Of a DNA stretch of 64,000 nt, positions 43,803 to 54,872 are shown in pieces. The notes under the pieces are model-generated. The model saw only the letters and a program-made list of their open reading frames with translations, was not told where the DNA came from and did not search any database. Made by a program: the position numbers and the translations under genes. The first letter of the stretch is position 1. Each line of letters begins with the position of its first letter. This stretch comes from Ancylostoma caninum (taxonomy: Eukaryota > Nematoda > Chromadorea > Rhabditida > Ancylostomatidae). Location: NCBI GenBank assembly GCA_037903475.1, contig JBAJFG010000330.1:310001-374000 (forward strand). Reading direction: 5' to 3'.

Positions 43803-44751
43803 TTAGGTATGTGAAAAAGTTTCCGCCCTTTTTTAAACGAAATTGAGTGTTTTTTCAAAACAGAAAAGAAACAGATAGATCAATCAAAGTACTGGCCATC
43901 GTTAGCTATAACCTTTGCCCATTTTTCTGGGAGGAGACGGATGCCGCGGCGGTAGAAGGCCTCGTCCTTCGACTCGATCCATTCCCTCACCCATTTTTCG
44001 ACGTCTCCGAAAGACTGGAAGTGCTGCTCGGAAAGCGCGTGGGCCATCGACCGAAACAAATAGTAGTCTGACGGAGCACAGTCTGGTGAATAAGCCGCAT
44101 GTGGTAGCACATCCCAGCGAAGTGCTTCAAGCGTCTCCTTCACTGCTTTTGTAACATGTGGACGAGCATTGTCATGCAGCAAAATGACTTTGTGCTGCCT
44201 TGTCTCGTGTTCCGGCCGTTTCTGGTGCAATGCTCTGCTCAAACGAATCATTTGCTCTTTATAGAGATCGCCCGTGATCGTCTGGCCTGGTTTAAGCAGC
44301 TCATGATAGATGACTCCCTTCTGGTCCCACCAGATACACAGCATTGCCTTCTTCTCATGGATATTGCGCTTTGGCGTCGATTGTGATGGTTGGCCACGGT
44401 CGCAAATGGCTTTCCGGCGCTTCGGATTATCGAAATAGATCCACTTTTCGTCTCCAGTAACGATACGATGCAGAAATCCCTTCCTTTTTTGTTTGTCAAG
44501 CAACATTTCACAGATGGTTTTTCTTCTTTCCATGTCGCGTTCTGTCAAATGACGCTTACTTGGCTCAAATATCGGCATGATTATCGCCATAAAACACAAT
44601 GATGTTGATGTAAATCGAAACAATTATGTATTAAATATTATTGATAGATGTCAAAGCAACAAAAAGAAGTAGGATTTACAGAGTATTTGCAAGGATAGCT
44701 AACGATATAACCACTCATCGCTAGAGGTCGGAAACTTTTTCAGATACCTAA
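43803..44751 (-). mobile_element. Mariner with internal deletion (right arm)
   Basis: Both terminal repeats (TTAGGTATGTGAAAAAGTTT and its inverse) are present, with TA at 43801-43802 and 44752-44753; 949 bp. The outer flank matches that of the left copy, so this insertion preceded the arm duplication. Confidence 0.92.
43880..44578 (-). pseudogene. Mariner transposase lacking the DNA-binding domain (right)
   Basis: From ATG 44578 the frame runs MPIFEPSKRHL directly into TERDMERRK, skipping about 100 residues with both helix-turn-helix motifs. The deletion keeps the frame. The catalytic domain is complete by eye: TGDEKWIYFDNPKR, VILLHDNARPH and AYSPDCAPSDYYLF, a DD34D layout. This copy has the catalytic half that the left copy lacks. 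Confidence 0.9.
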
Positions 44752-45479
44752 TACATATGTTATTCTTGGTACTAAACGAAAAAGAACATGTTGAAGTGTT
44801 TGCAAAACAACCACCCTCGCGGGAATTCGAACTTGGAGCTCGCTGGCAAAAACAAACTTTCCTACCTTGCTGTTATCATGCTACCCCTCCTCAGGCGACC
44901 CTCCCTGCTTTACCCCGAGGTGAACCCTCTCGGTAAGTTAGAATCGTTCGCTTTACCCTGTTTCAGACGCCGTCGTTGTTGAGAATCCATTTATTTTAGT
45001 GCCTCCTCCACATGAAGCTTGTGTCCAGGCTGCACATTTTCTCCTGTTGGAGGCTATGAATTGGTTGTAGTGCACGCTGGACAGTGGTTGTGAATCCGTT
45101 TGCCGTTTCAATATCGTTTCCCACTGAGCAAAGACTCAATCGCCTTGTCATTTCCTCTGGCATGTTACAACAGAACTGGTGAATGTAGCTTTAATGAATC
45201 CCAAGACTGGCAATTAATCGAGTAACTGCTCCACAAGAACTAAGTAACATCATACCAGTATAATGTTTCTCCGCGCGGAATACCTCGCTACACTCGATCA
45301 TGGACTAACTCCTTCCACCACATATCAAATGAATGTCATAAAAGATGTTGGAGTTGGTAAGATTTCAAAGAATTGGTCAATGCGGGGTGTTGTATCATAG
45401 GCGAACATTCTTGAGTTGAGCAATAACCGCTCTCGGTGTTATTTTACTGCTCATGGACTTTGTACTGTATCTGTTTACA
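44752..45479. other. Right-arm non-coding sequence with empty TTAA site
   Basis: Holds the single TTAA at 45214-45217 where the left arm carries the 5.5-kb transposon, plus the tRNA-like B-box region near 44820. No gene. Confidence 0.5.
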
Positions 45480-45888
45480 AACACACCAACCGAGCCCTAT
45501 AAAAGGGATAGCCTAGTGACGTTGAGTCAGTTGTCCATTTGCTTCGCCAATAAACGCCAATAAAGGCCACATCACTGGCTATCCGAACTGAACCTCAACT
45601 ACCAAGGCAAGCCAAGCCTGCACGATGCCGATTCGCTCAAATCGCTACAGCCGGAGAAGCACCCACCTGGCTTGCCGAACTACTCACGGCCCAGTCACAA
45701 CAGATGCAAATGCTCCAGCAGCTCGTGACTCACCTAGTCGACCAGAAGAATGCCACCACACGTCAGCCCGCCACCCCACCTCCACCGCAATCCCGAATGA
45801 TCCATACAGTGATTTCATCCGCGACCTACCTGTATTCAACTACAATGCGGACGACGAGACCACCTTCGATGCCTGGTACAAACGTTAG
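45480..45888 (+). pseudogene. Ty3/gypsy LTR end and gag N-terminus (right)
   Basis: A TATAAAAGGG box lies near 45498, then AATAAACGCCAATAAAGGCC near 45550-45570. Next comes a gag-like frame with PHVSPPPPPPPQ-type proline-rich sequence in one phase and DLPVFNYNADDETTFDAWYKR in another. That motif (F...F.AWY.R) is typical of gypsy Gag N-termini. The frame is cut at 45888, where antisense RNase H sequence begins. Confidence 0.7.
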
Positions 45889-46031
45889 TCGGGACAATGC
45901 GTCAGCCTGCCCAAATTCTGTGGTTTTGCGGTACTCGATTTTGAAATTGTAGCAGCGAAGTATGAGTGACCAGCGGGGAAGTCGGTTTGCTGCGTATACT
46001 GGAATTCCATTTTTGCTTCCGAAAATCGCAA

Positions 46032-46671
46032 CTAGCGGTTTATGGTCAGTGAGAAGGGTGAATTGTCGTCCAAAAAGGTACCTGTGAAATTTGCGGACGG
46101 CGTAGACCAGAGCGAGTCCTTTTTTTCGATTTGACCATACTTCTTCTCCGTGTCAGTGAGGCTGCGGCTAGCATGGTATGTTGCTTTCTCACTTCCATCA
46201 CGGTAGCGATGTAGAATCACTGCTCCTATCCCATAGTCGGAAGCATCGGCTGCAACAATGAGCTCCAACTTTGGGTCGTAATGAGTGAGCAGTAACGGTG
46301 ACGTCAGGACATCCTTGGCTTTCTGAAAAGCTTCCTGACACTCAGATGACCACACGAACTGTGTGTCCTTCTTCAATAGGGCGTCGAGGGGAGCCCGAAG
46401 ACGACGCATGTCAGGTATGAAGGCGCCGTAGTAGTTTATCATTCCAAGCAGAGAACGCAGTTGTGTCTGGTCTTTTGGAGGCGGCATCTTAGTGATAGCT
46501 CGGACTTTTTCAGGATTAGCGCGTCGTCCGTCTTTGTCAACGATGTTGCCGAGGTACCTTATCTCCGGCATCATGAAGTGGCATTTGTCGATGAGCACAC
46601 GGAACCCATAACTGGAGATTCTCTCAAACAATGCTTCCAGGTTCTGAATATGTTCATCTGGGGTTTGTCCA
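46032..46671 (-). pseudogene. Ty3/gypsy RT thumb-RNase H fragment (right)
   Basis: Right-arm counterpart of 16662-17496. Here the frame is intact through the DPKLELIVAADASDYG junction that is broken on the left. It shifts instead at an A-run after YGQIEKK (near 46130), so RNase H is truncated. The two copies have thus decayed at different sites since duplication. Confidence 0.88.
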
Positions 46672-47905
46672 GTGACGTTGAGTCAGTTGTCCATTTGCTT
46701 CGCCAATAAACGCTTCCTGCAGACTACTTTCCGTTCAAAGGCCACATCACGACGCCGGGACAGTCATGAATATCGAGCATTATGTAAGAAGTTAGGCAGC
46801 TCTCAAAAAGATGCGAACGAGCTGCGAGACAAAAAACGTCACTCACCTTGGGCATTGTTCGAAAAGACCAGGCAAACATTTGAGAATTAGCACGATTTGT
46901 TATTACGACTACGTAACATTAGGAAGCTAAAATAAGTTCAAAGGACGGAGAAGAGTTGGTGGGAGTAGTGAAAGGATGACATCTGTATGATGAACTCCCT
47001 TTTCTCAGAACTCACCTGTGAACAGAACCGATACTGATTACGCATACATCTGCTCAAATGACAGATTAAACGTAATTATGGACCAAAAGTTCCATAAAAC
47101 ACCCTAAATATGCCCGAACAATCGGCGACGGAGCGCCTAAGTCATCGATTTCCAGATTTCGCTCAACTTTCACTTATTTATTTGCTATATACTGATGAAA
47201 GAGTTGGTGAGACATGACATACGGGCTGCAGTAGGCCGACATGAACCTAAAAACAGAAGTAATATTCCTCTCAGCTCAATGGATTATGTATTTTCATAAT
47301 CTGCGACTGTTTCCACAATTTTAATATTTAAATATAATATTTAATATTTAAATCTCCAAAATTCAGAAATTTGCAAGAAACACTAGAACGTTGCTTCAGT
47401 GAGAGTGAAAGAAAAAAGGAAAGAATGTTAATGATTGAGCGAGTGAGATAGATGTAAAAGACTCAATATGAATGCAAACAGCAAAAGATGTGGTTACGGT
47501 GTGACAGTGTACCCCCATGGGGAACATATCACAAGAGGTCCTCAGATGTGAAAAGGTTATTCTGAAGTGAAGAATGGGTTCTTCATACAGCTCCGACTGT
47601 GGTTTTCTATCGAAAACCAAAGAAAAAAATAGAGAGGAGAAAAGAAAAAGACATACTTTCTGGGTGTGCAACTTGTCAGCAAGGGAATGTGAAACAAGTT
47701 GTCGACAAGTTTTTAGGTGAGCAAGTTTTAGGTGCTATCAGAAATGCTTTTCAACATTTTGTGTAGGGGAGTAGGGTCTAGTAATGTTTATTCTTTGCGA
47801 TTAGATCAAGGTGTGCGCACACAGCTGCACAGCCAGTCTATTATCTAATGTATTATACATCAGTGAAATCTATCGTGTTTGATTTGAGGTTTTGCTTCGG
47901 ATATA

Positions 47906-48062
47906 CAGTAGCGAGCAAAAAGATTGCAACTTTTGGTTTTTCGTTTGTAACTTTGTTCAAGGCGGAGCATGAATGCCCAAGTTTTTATGAGAGTTGTGGA
48001 TGCTCATGTGAGACAGGAAAAGTTAGAGCCTGCCCATTTCACTGTTTTTCTGTTTTTTTTTA
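47906..48062. mobile_element. Tc1/mariner-like terminal fragment, copy 2
   Basis: Starts CAGTAGCGAGCAAAAAGATT directly after TA, at the point where left-arm homology ends (about 15443). Matches 42740-42890 in inverse. No transposase recognised to its right. Confidence 0.72.
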
Positions 48063-48404
48063 AGAAAAATTTATTTTGCAGAAGTCGAAATCTGTGATTT
48101 GGCACCATCGACACTGTCTCGTGAGATGACGTCTATCGTTGGTATCTGACCACGCTTTGGTTCCTTGATGCACAATCAACTCGTATACGATAGAAAATAT
48201 GCATCCATACACCATTGGTTGACATCCGCGAAGTCCATTTGAGGTTGCTTCAGCAATGATCCACTATGAATGTATCTGTCAGCCTTGCTCCTTCTATCAG
48301 CTCTGTTTAGAAGGGAAAGATACTGCTGACGCTTCCACAAGTTTATATACGAGTATTCGGTTTCAATGCAGTTCATTACTCTCTCAGAACTCCGAAATAT
48401 TCTT

Positions 48405-48869
48405 GCTGATTTCAGTGCACCCAATTGTGCACATCACAGAAAATAAGTTTTGGAATTTTTTCTGTCTCTTGGGGCAAGATGGCTCAACGATCCCATTAGT
48501 GCTAAAGATGCTCCAGGGTTCCTAGAATATTGTCGTGCACACTTGGATACATGCCGCCTTGGATTTGCTGGGGTGGATCTTACAAAGCTGCAATGAGATG
48601 TACGAGACACCACCGAAACGGGATACTGTAACTTGGAACTTAGCAAGGGGGCACGTGCACTCGTCTTAGTGACCGGCACTGCTCACTTTGAGTAGTCCTC
48701 TTTCGATAAATACGGGGCGGTATTAACCGACATGTACACGACAATATTCTACGAACCCTGGAGCATCTTTAGCACTAATGGGATCGTTGAGCCATCTTGC
48801 CCCAAGAGACAGAAAAAATTCCAAAACTTATGTTCTGTGATGTGCACAGTTGGGTGCATTGAAATCAGC
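48405..48869. mobile_element. 465-bp fold-back element with ~135-bp inverted arms
   Basis: Arm 48405-48539 pairs with about 48735-48869 with few mismatches (outer GCTGATTTCAGTGCACCC; inner GTGCTAAAGATGCTCCAGGG). The loop is about 195 bp. It abuts left-arm homology at 48870. Right arm only. Confidence 0.88.
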
Positions 48870-49229
48870 GTAGCGTCGCGAGGAGTATAGCACCCCCTAG
48901 CGATGTATCATTGTCGACGATAATCGCCAGAGTTCTCATCGCGACCCGCCCACAATCAATACATATCAAAAATGAAGTCGCCAATCTTTGGCCGTGAAGC
49001 AACGAAAACCAATGGTAAATGATCGGTAAGTCAGTTCAAAATCCTCGAGCGGTAGTGGAGATGATAAATTTTGTTCAAAAAACCCATTTCGGGACATGCG
49101 CAGGAGGGTACCGGGACTTGCAGGGGACTAAATCGGGAATTGCGGTCTATAACAGATCGGGTCTCCTGAGCAAGCCCTCCGGGTGCCCTGCAGTAGTCCT
49201 ACGCATGTGTGCGATATTTTGTCTGAGTA

Positions 49230-49500
49230 GAAGTGTCCTACCCTTCTCTTTCCTTTTATATGGTCTCGCAATCAAAAGCCTATCTCATTCATTCCGACCG
49301 TGATCAAAACAACTGTCGGCCATTAACATGTCTGCACATGACTGAAGTGGCCCAAAACACCTGTAAATCAAGGTAAAAATCAAAACTTACCACATTTTTG
49401 CACATAACTCGACGCGCTGAACACGATGGTGTAGGTTTTTTTTCATTTTTGATGGCTGGTTCTCGTGCACACACACGCACACACACATGAACTGTCAATT
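49230..49500. repeat. Interspersed repeat copy 3 (right arm)
   Basis: Right-arm partner of 12580-12870; its CA run is short (about 20 bp). Confidence 0.75.
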
Positions 49501-49990
49501 AATAAGAAGTAAGATATGCCGTGTTGACCAGTCTTCATAAAAAAATCACTTGCAAATGGATGCCTGCGACTGATGCGCGACTGAGCACGCAACTAGTATA
49601 AATTACCCCGTAGCAGATTCACTGAAACCACCACCATATCCGCTAGAGGTCGTATATCCAACCGGATAAAATTTACTGGATACGAGCCCTGGTATTCGAG
49701 TCAGGAATTAAAACTTGTAATCTTTTCAAGAAATAAGCACTCTCAAAGACACATGGACATTGTCGGAGCGCCCTCTGTTACTGCCCGAGGACCAGTAAAT
49801 CACAACCTCAGTCCTAGCACTTGTCATATGATTTGAGGAAAGCATTACAAGTGGTCTTCATTAGAGAACCATCACACGAATATGTTGCTCGGTCATCTGC
49901 GATGATCAACTCGATGATCATAAGCTATATCCTTCTCTGATATCTTACATCGCTAGCCAAGTTGGGTATGTTTCATTTCATTGTACGCAC

Positions 49991-50695
49991 ATGCACTACA
50001 AGGTCTTCTTCGCATTTTCTGTAGTGTCTACCACTTATGCGATTTGGCCAGATGTTCTGAAAGCTGGTGAGTGACGGAATTTCCCCCTCCCCTACTCATA
50101 TACCCCTAGCAGAGGGCAAAGAAAACGTCAAGCCAACATTATGTGTATCCAGATGAAAGTGCTGCTCTGGACTTCGTGATGCGGGTATCAAGGATGAGTT
50201 CTAAGGATTTGATGTTCATTGAAAGCCAGCAATTCTTGGGAAATAAAGAAGACGCGGTGGGTTTGTGGCCGATTTCTGTGGCATTGGTCAAATCTGCCCA
50301 TTGCAGATCAGAGAGAAAGCAAAAAAAGAAAACCCTCCCCTTTATGAGAAGATGATGAGTTTTCTTGAAAAATACCACAAACTATCGAAAGAGGCTAGGG
50401 AATACGTGGATGAAGTAACTTTTGTCTCAAACTTGCTCACATAATAAAACAACTGCGCTCGGTTCAGGGTTTCTCTATGGCCAAGAAACATGTTCACTTT
50501 TACGAGCTTGAGCAGTATTACTCACCGGAGCAACTCAGTGAAGCAACACGGTTTGTTAGCAAGCTGTTACTGTATCAATGCAGAGTAACTGTAAATAATC
50601 TAAGGTTCGTTGGAAAACTCAAACTTCTTCCTATTCACGGTGAATTGGTGGAAGCGTTCCCCGATATTGATGCTGCTCCTCCTTTGAGCGACTGA
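49991..50695 (+). CDS. FAR-like secreted lipid-binding protein (right-arm copy)
   Basis: Exons 49991-50066, 50153-50256, 50307-50414, 50468-50550 and 50605-50695 repeat the left-arm gene exactly in length (76, 104, 108, 83, 91 nt) and phase. The signal peptide begins MHYKVFFAFS. Coding differences from 11371-12075 are few. The second intron's donor has changed from GTGAGT to GTGGGT, which may weaken splicing. Otherwise the gene looks intact, and would be exported and bind a hydrophobic ligand if the FAR assignment holds. Confidence 0.66.
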
Positions 50696-51428
50696 AGCTC
50701 CACGACGCTAACATCGAAAGAGATCAGTGACATTTAGGTGAGCCCGTTCATTTTACTGGACAGTCTAATTTATAAAATGGAAGATTAAATGCTGTAGGTG
50801 ATCGTCTTACCGTAATTTCCTGGCGCAAAAAGCTTACCAGGGTCTTTCGCCTGATTTTTAATTCAGGGAGAGCAGTTAGGGCTTGAAAATTACGGTAATA
50901 GGGACTGAATTTTTCAACTTGTGTCTTGTTTTGACTTTTGGGCAGTTGATGCTGGATGTACAACTGGGGAGCAAATTTACATACCTGTCACTCAATTGTG
51001 AATCTCTCGCATTTTGACTGGCCTTGTAAAAATTAGCAACGATTCAAATTCCATTTCAGATTTCGTCCTTTTCTTCTCATCATCAACTGTCGTCCAACGG
51101 CTGTTCAAGATCGACGCTTTCGCCTCTTACATTACAGAGCATAAAATTCGTTGTGATGTTTTCCTAATAAAGACGATTTCTAACAGTTCCTTCGAACTTT
51201 AGGACAATTTGTACTAGTTGCATTCGAAGCGCGCTCGACATGCGTCAGAGGTGCGTCATGCGTTACGCTGCGGATATACTCCTCGAGGAGTATAGCACCT
51301 AGCATCGCCAAAGGCTTGCGACTTCATTTTTGATACATATTGATTGTGGGCGGATCACGGCGTTCAGTCGCCAATTCTAGACCTCAGGTGCATTTGAGTT
51401 TGAGCCATTTCATCACTCAAACATTTAA

Positions 51429-51850
51429 AGGCAGCACTCACGGAAATTTTTGGGTTGGAGATTTCGCGGTAAATTGGGGTTTTTAGAGGCGATGAACTCA
51501 TTGACAACGATGAAGTAGCGTGAAACACGCGAAAAACACAGGAAATGACGGCGCTTTTTCATGTGTGTCCACAGCGCGGACGAGTGTTCCGTGATGGGTC
51601 CCGCCACGGAACCTTGCAAACGGTACGAATTTCATAAACACGCCCCCGCTGAACCACACGCGCACACCCTGTCAACGGCGTTTGTTGGCGCGACGGAACC
51701 CTAATGTCCAGAGCGGCAGATGTGTCCACAGCTGTATCTTCGCAGGTATACGGCCATTCAAGGTGTTCGTCTTACTGTTGCGATTGTCCAGCGGCCGACT
51801 ACATGGTAAGCGACTCATTTCAGAAGTGAGAATTTCCGTGAGTGCTGCCT
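51429..51850. mobile_element. 422-bp TTAA MITE related to the 5.5-kb element
   Basis: Terminal inverted repeats AGGCAGCACTCACGGAAATT (20 bp perfect), TTAA at 51425-51428 and 51851-51854. The left arm has the empty site with one TTAA at 10638-10641. The ends differ from those of the 18071-23561 element at only a few positions in the first 20, so it is a likely non-autonomous relative. Confidence 0.93.
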
Positions 51851-52647
51851 TTAAAAGAGAGTCCAGCCCCACAAAATGATGTGTCTCCATCAAGTGTCAC
51901 CCGGAATCATCCGAAGTAGCAAGTTTTTCCTGTTCTACACCCTGAGTTCCAACATTCAAGCTTTCAGGCGGAAGACGCATTTTGTCTCGAAATTGAGAGG
52001 AAAAGTTGCGGAAATTCTGGAGCGCGCATGCGCTCCATCATCTTAGCGGTTGATTTTGACATCTTGGAAGCTGAGTTTTGCACAGCGTTCCAAGCTTTGG
52101 GAACGACCAAGTGATATGGAGTGGACGACTTCGGGCGAAGATTCATTGGCCCTGTACACAGACGAATTGACAAGTACAATATACATTCCGTGGCCCCATT
52201 GCACCCAGAAATGGGCGGAGTTGACCAGATAAGGAGCCGATGTGGTTAAAGTGCCAATGGATACAACGGTACAAAGGGTGCCGCTCTAAGGGTCGGCCCC
52301 GTCTGCTCAACTGTCACTCCGAATTGAGTGATTAGATACATAAGCACAAATGCTGGTGGCCAACAACCAGCGGCTAAACATACACTTGATCTTTGGCCGT
52401 ACAAGTTAGGACTATTTGGTTCACTATCTATAGATCATCAAGACTCCGGGCCGGCGAGAAAAAAATGAACATACGAAGAGGAGAGAACACAATACACGGT
52501 TCATTAATTTTATTGGGAACAAAACAAACAACATAAAATTGCAAAGTACAATTCAATGGTTACAATGACATTTTTTACAGACTCCTTTCTTATCGATTTT
52601 CTCCTCATGTGTGAGGTCCACCTTTCCGCGTCCTGGTGCCCAGCGAC

Positions 52648-53068
52648 CTAGCAGACCTCACAGTAACGTGAGGGTGCTACCTTAAAGCAGCCAGGCTCCG
52701 CCGGTTTCTTTGCCACCATCGCTTCCATCATTTTCTCCATGCGGACCATTTGATCCTCCAGTCTTTGCATACGGCGCTTCTGCTCATCCATGGCGTCCAT
52801 CATGACGTAGAACATCTTTTGGACGCCGTTTCCGCGGTAGGCCTGAGCAACGGCTTGAGGTCTCAACATAACTTTAGGATGAGGAACTAGCGGACGCACC
52901 TTCTTAACAGGAGGGGCGTTTTCATCCATTGGGTTAGCGGACCTTTTCTGCCGCTACTTCCTGGATGGCCTCGGCTTGTTCGGTGAAGGCGGCTGAACCG
53001 GAGCTGGGACAATCGACGGCGGCTCTTCTGCTGTGGAGTCGACTTCTTCGTAGTCGAGCTCCAAATCG
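52648..53068 (-). pseudogene. Gag-like coiled-coil ORF (right arm)
   Basis: Counterpart of 9387-9839, with the same internal TAG. It has lost about 24 bp containing the upstream ATG, so only the downstream ORF (52648-52929, 93 aa) could be initiated. It has two extra codons (KKPA) in the C-terminal part relative to the left copy. Confidence 0.4.
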
Positions 53069-53673
53069 AGAAGGTCTTCTTCTGGTGTAGGTGGGCGAGG
53101 AGAAGTAGACCTCGTGGTCGCTATTTATAGCGGTGCAGCTGGCCTTGTAGTGACCTGATGGGAGCGCTCGCGGTGCCGCAGGTGTTTATAATGGTGAGCC
53201 AGTGGTTTGAACAATACTTGGTTGCTTCTGGCATATGGGTGTTGACGATATGTACATGACTAGCTGATAAATAAAAGACACCGTCCATTAGAAAACAGTG
53301 CCGCTATGATCTTTGGTATGCAGATGGTAGTGAGTAGTAGTAAGAAGTTAGTTAGAAAGGTTAATAAGTTTCTGTGAATGTCTGTTTCGCCTTTTAACCC
53401 CTACACAGACATTCTATCTTGAAAAGAACCACTCCCTGGCTCGTCAGTAGGGGGAGGAGTGGTCTTCAGTTGAGAATAGAATGACAGTACTTATGTAATG
53501 GGGTCTGAGTTAATAGGACAAGTGGGAGTGCAATAGGCGGGAATAGAGGTCATGTAGATCACCAATCAACCAGATTTTTGGTTCAGCAATTTTTTGATTC
53601 AAGCGTATCTTAAGAAAACATAATGTTGACTAATCCTTTTAGTGGAAATAACCTTGAGCCAGAAGGTCAAAGA

Positions 53674-54297
53674 TGTAATTAAAGAATTTTTTGAGTTTTT
53701 TGAACTTTTGCAAATGTACATATTTAGATGTAATGCATTTGTTATAGGTTAAACATTTTAGTCATGCGATAGTGATAATTTCTTCATTATAATGTAGATG
53801 CAGTAGGCGCTTAATAAGTGTAATTAATTAGAAGCCCAGTAGCACTATTAGGGCTAGCATAGCTGATGTTATAGTTCTCCATGATGATAACGCGACACTG
53901 ATAATGTGCTCAATATCCGGGCAGTTGTACACGTTGACATACGACGCTTCTTCAGTGGCGTTGAAGAATCGTACCACTTCCATGTGGGGATGGTATGCCA
54001 ACGTTCCAGTAATGTTGAAGGCGTTCACACTTCTGCCGCATATGACTTTGAACTGGTCGACGAAGTTGGCGGCAGTTGAGTGTAGAGTTGTCACAGTACG
54101 CGTTGTGAATCAGTCGCACAATGCTGCGAACATGTTATCGCTGCACACGATCTCCACCATTGCTGGATATTTCGAATGGCAAGAGAACGTCAGTTGGGCT
54201 CCAGCTGTACCATCCACGAACGGGTCAGCAGATGTAGCATTCACTAACCTCATCATTGACGATGTTTGCGGTGTTCCATTCTCCAGTTGTCGTTATT
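53674..54297 (-). pseudogene. Env-like ORF, 3' part, and UTR (right arm)
   Basis: Counterpart of 6725-7363 on the left. The C-terminal anchor (MLALIVLLGF) and NAFNITGTL part are contiguous here because the 178-bp MITE is absent. A stop lies between this part and the CYIC part, as on the left. The frame is cut at 54297 by the LINE insertion. Confidence 0.65.
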
Positions 54298-54872
54298 TCT
54301 ATTTCTTTATTAGTCGATAACCGAGTGCAACCGCAATCCAACACCAAATGTATCACAACTATCGACATCATAAAAGGTTTGGCTGTGTCATCTAGAAATC
54401 GCGCTGCAAAATTACTCCCCATATGCGATTGTACCAGCGAGCCTGGGTGCGGAGGCTAGCTGGCAATGACCCCGTAAGTGTACTGGTGAGCAGTGCGGTT
54501 AGGAGAGGAACAGCCAGAAAATCAGCAAACAGCCTAAAAAGAGCAGATGATGTGGTTCAGCTTGAAGGTAGTAAAATAAGTCCGCTGGGTTAGTAACATT
54601 TAAAACAGAACACACACAACTAGAAGAAGAAAGTTAGAATACAAAAACGAGAAGAAAAAAAAACATAATTTATTTTGCTTGCTCAGGATTGCACATAAGG
54701 AAGCTGCTATAGCAACCACCAGGCGATGCTGAAAAATTGAAGAGTACAACTTGCAATAATATGGGAAATGATTAAGAGAACCCCCTCTTCTTAAGGAATG
54801 CCTCCATCTTTGTACAGAACGATGTATCAGATGAGGAGAGCACAATTGTTCTCGGCAGGTCATTCCATGTTC

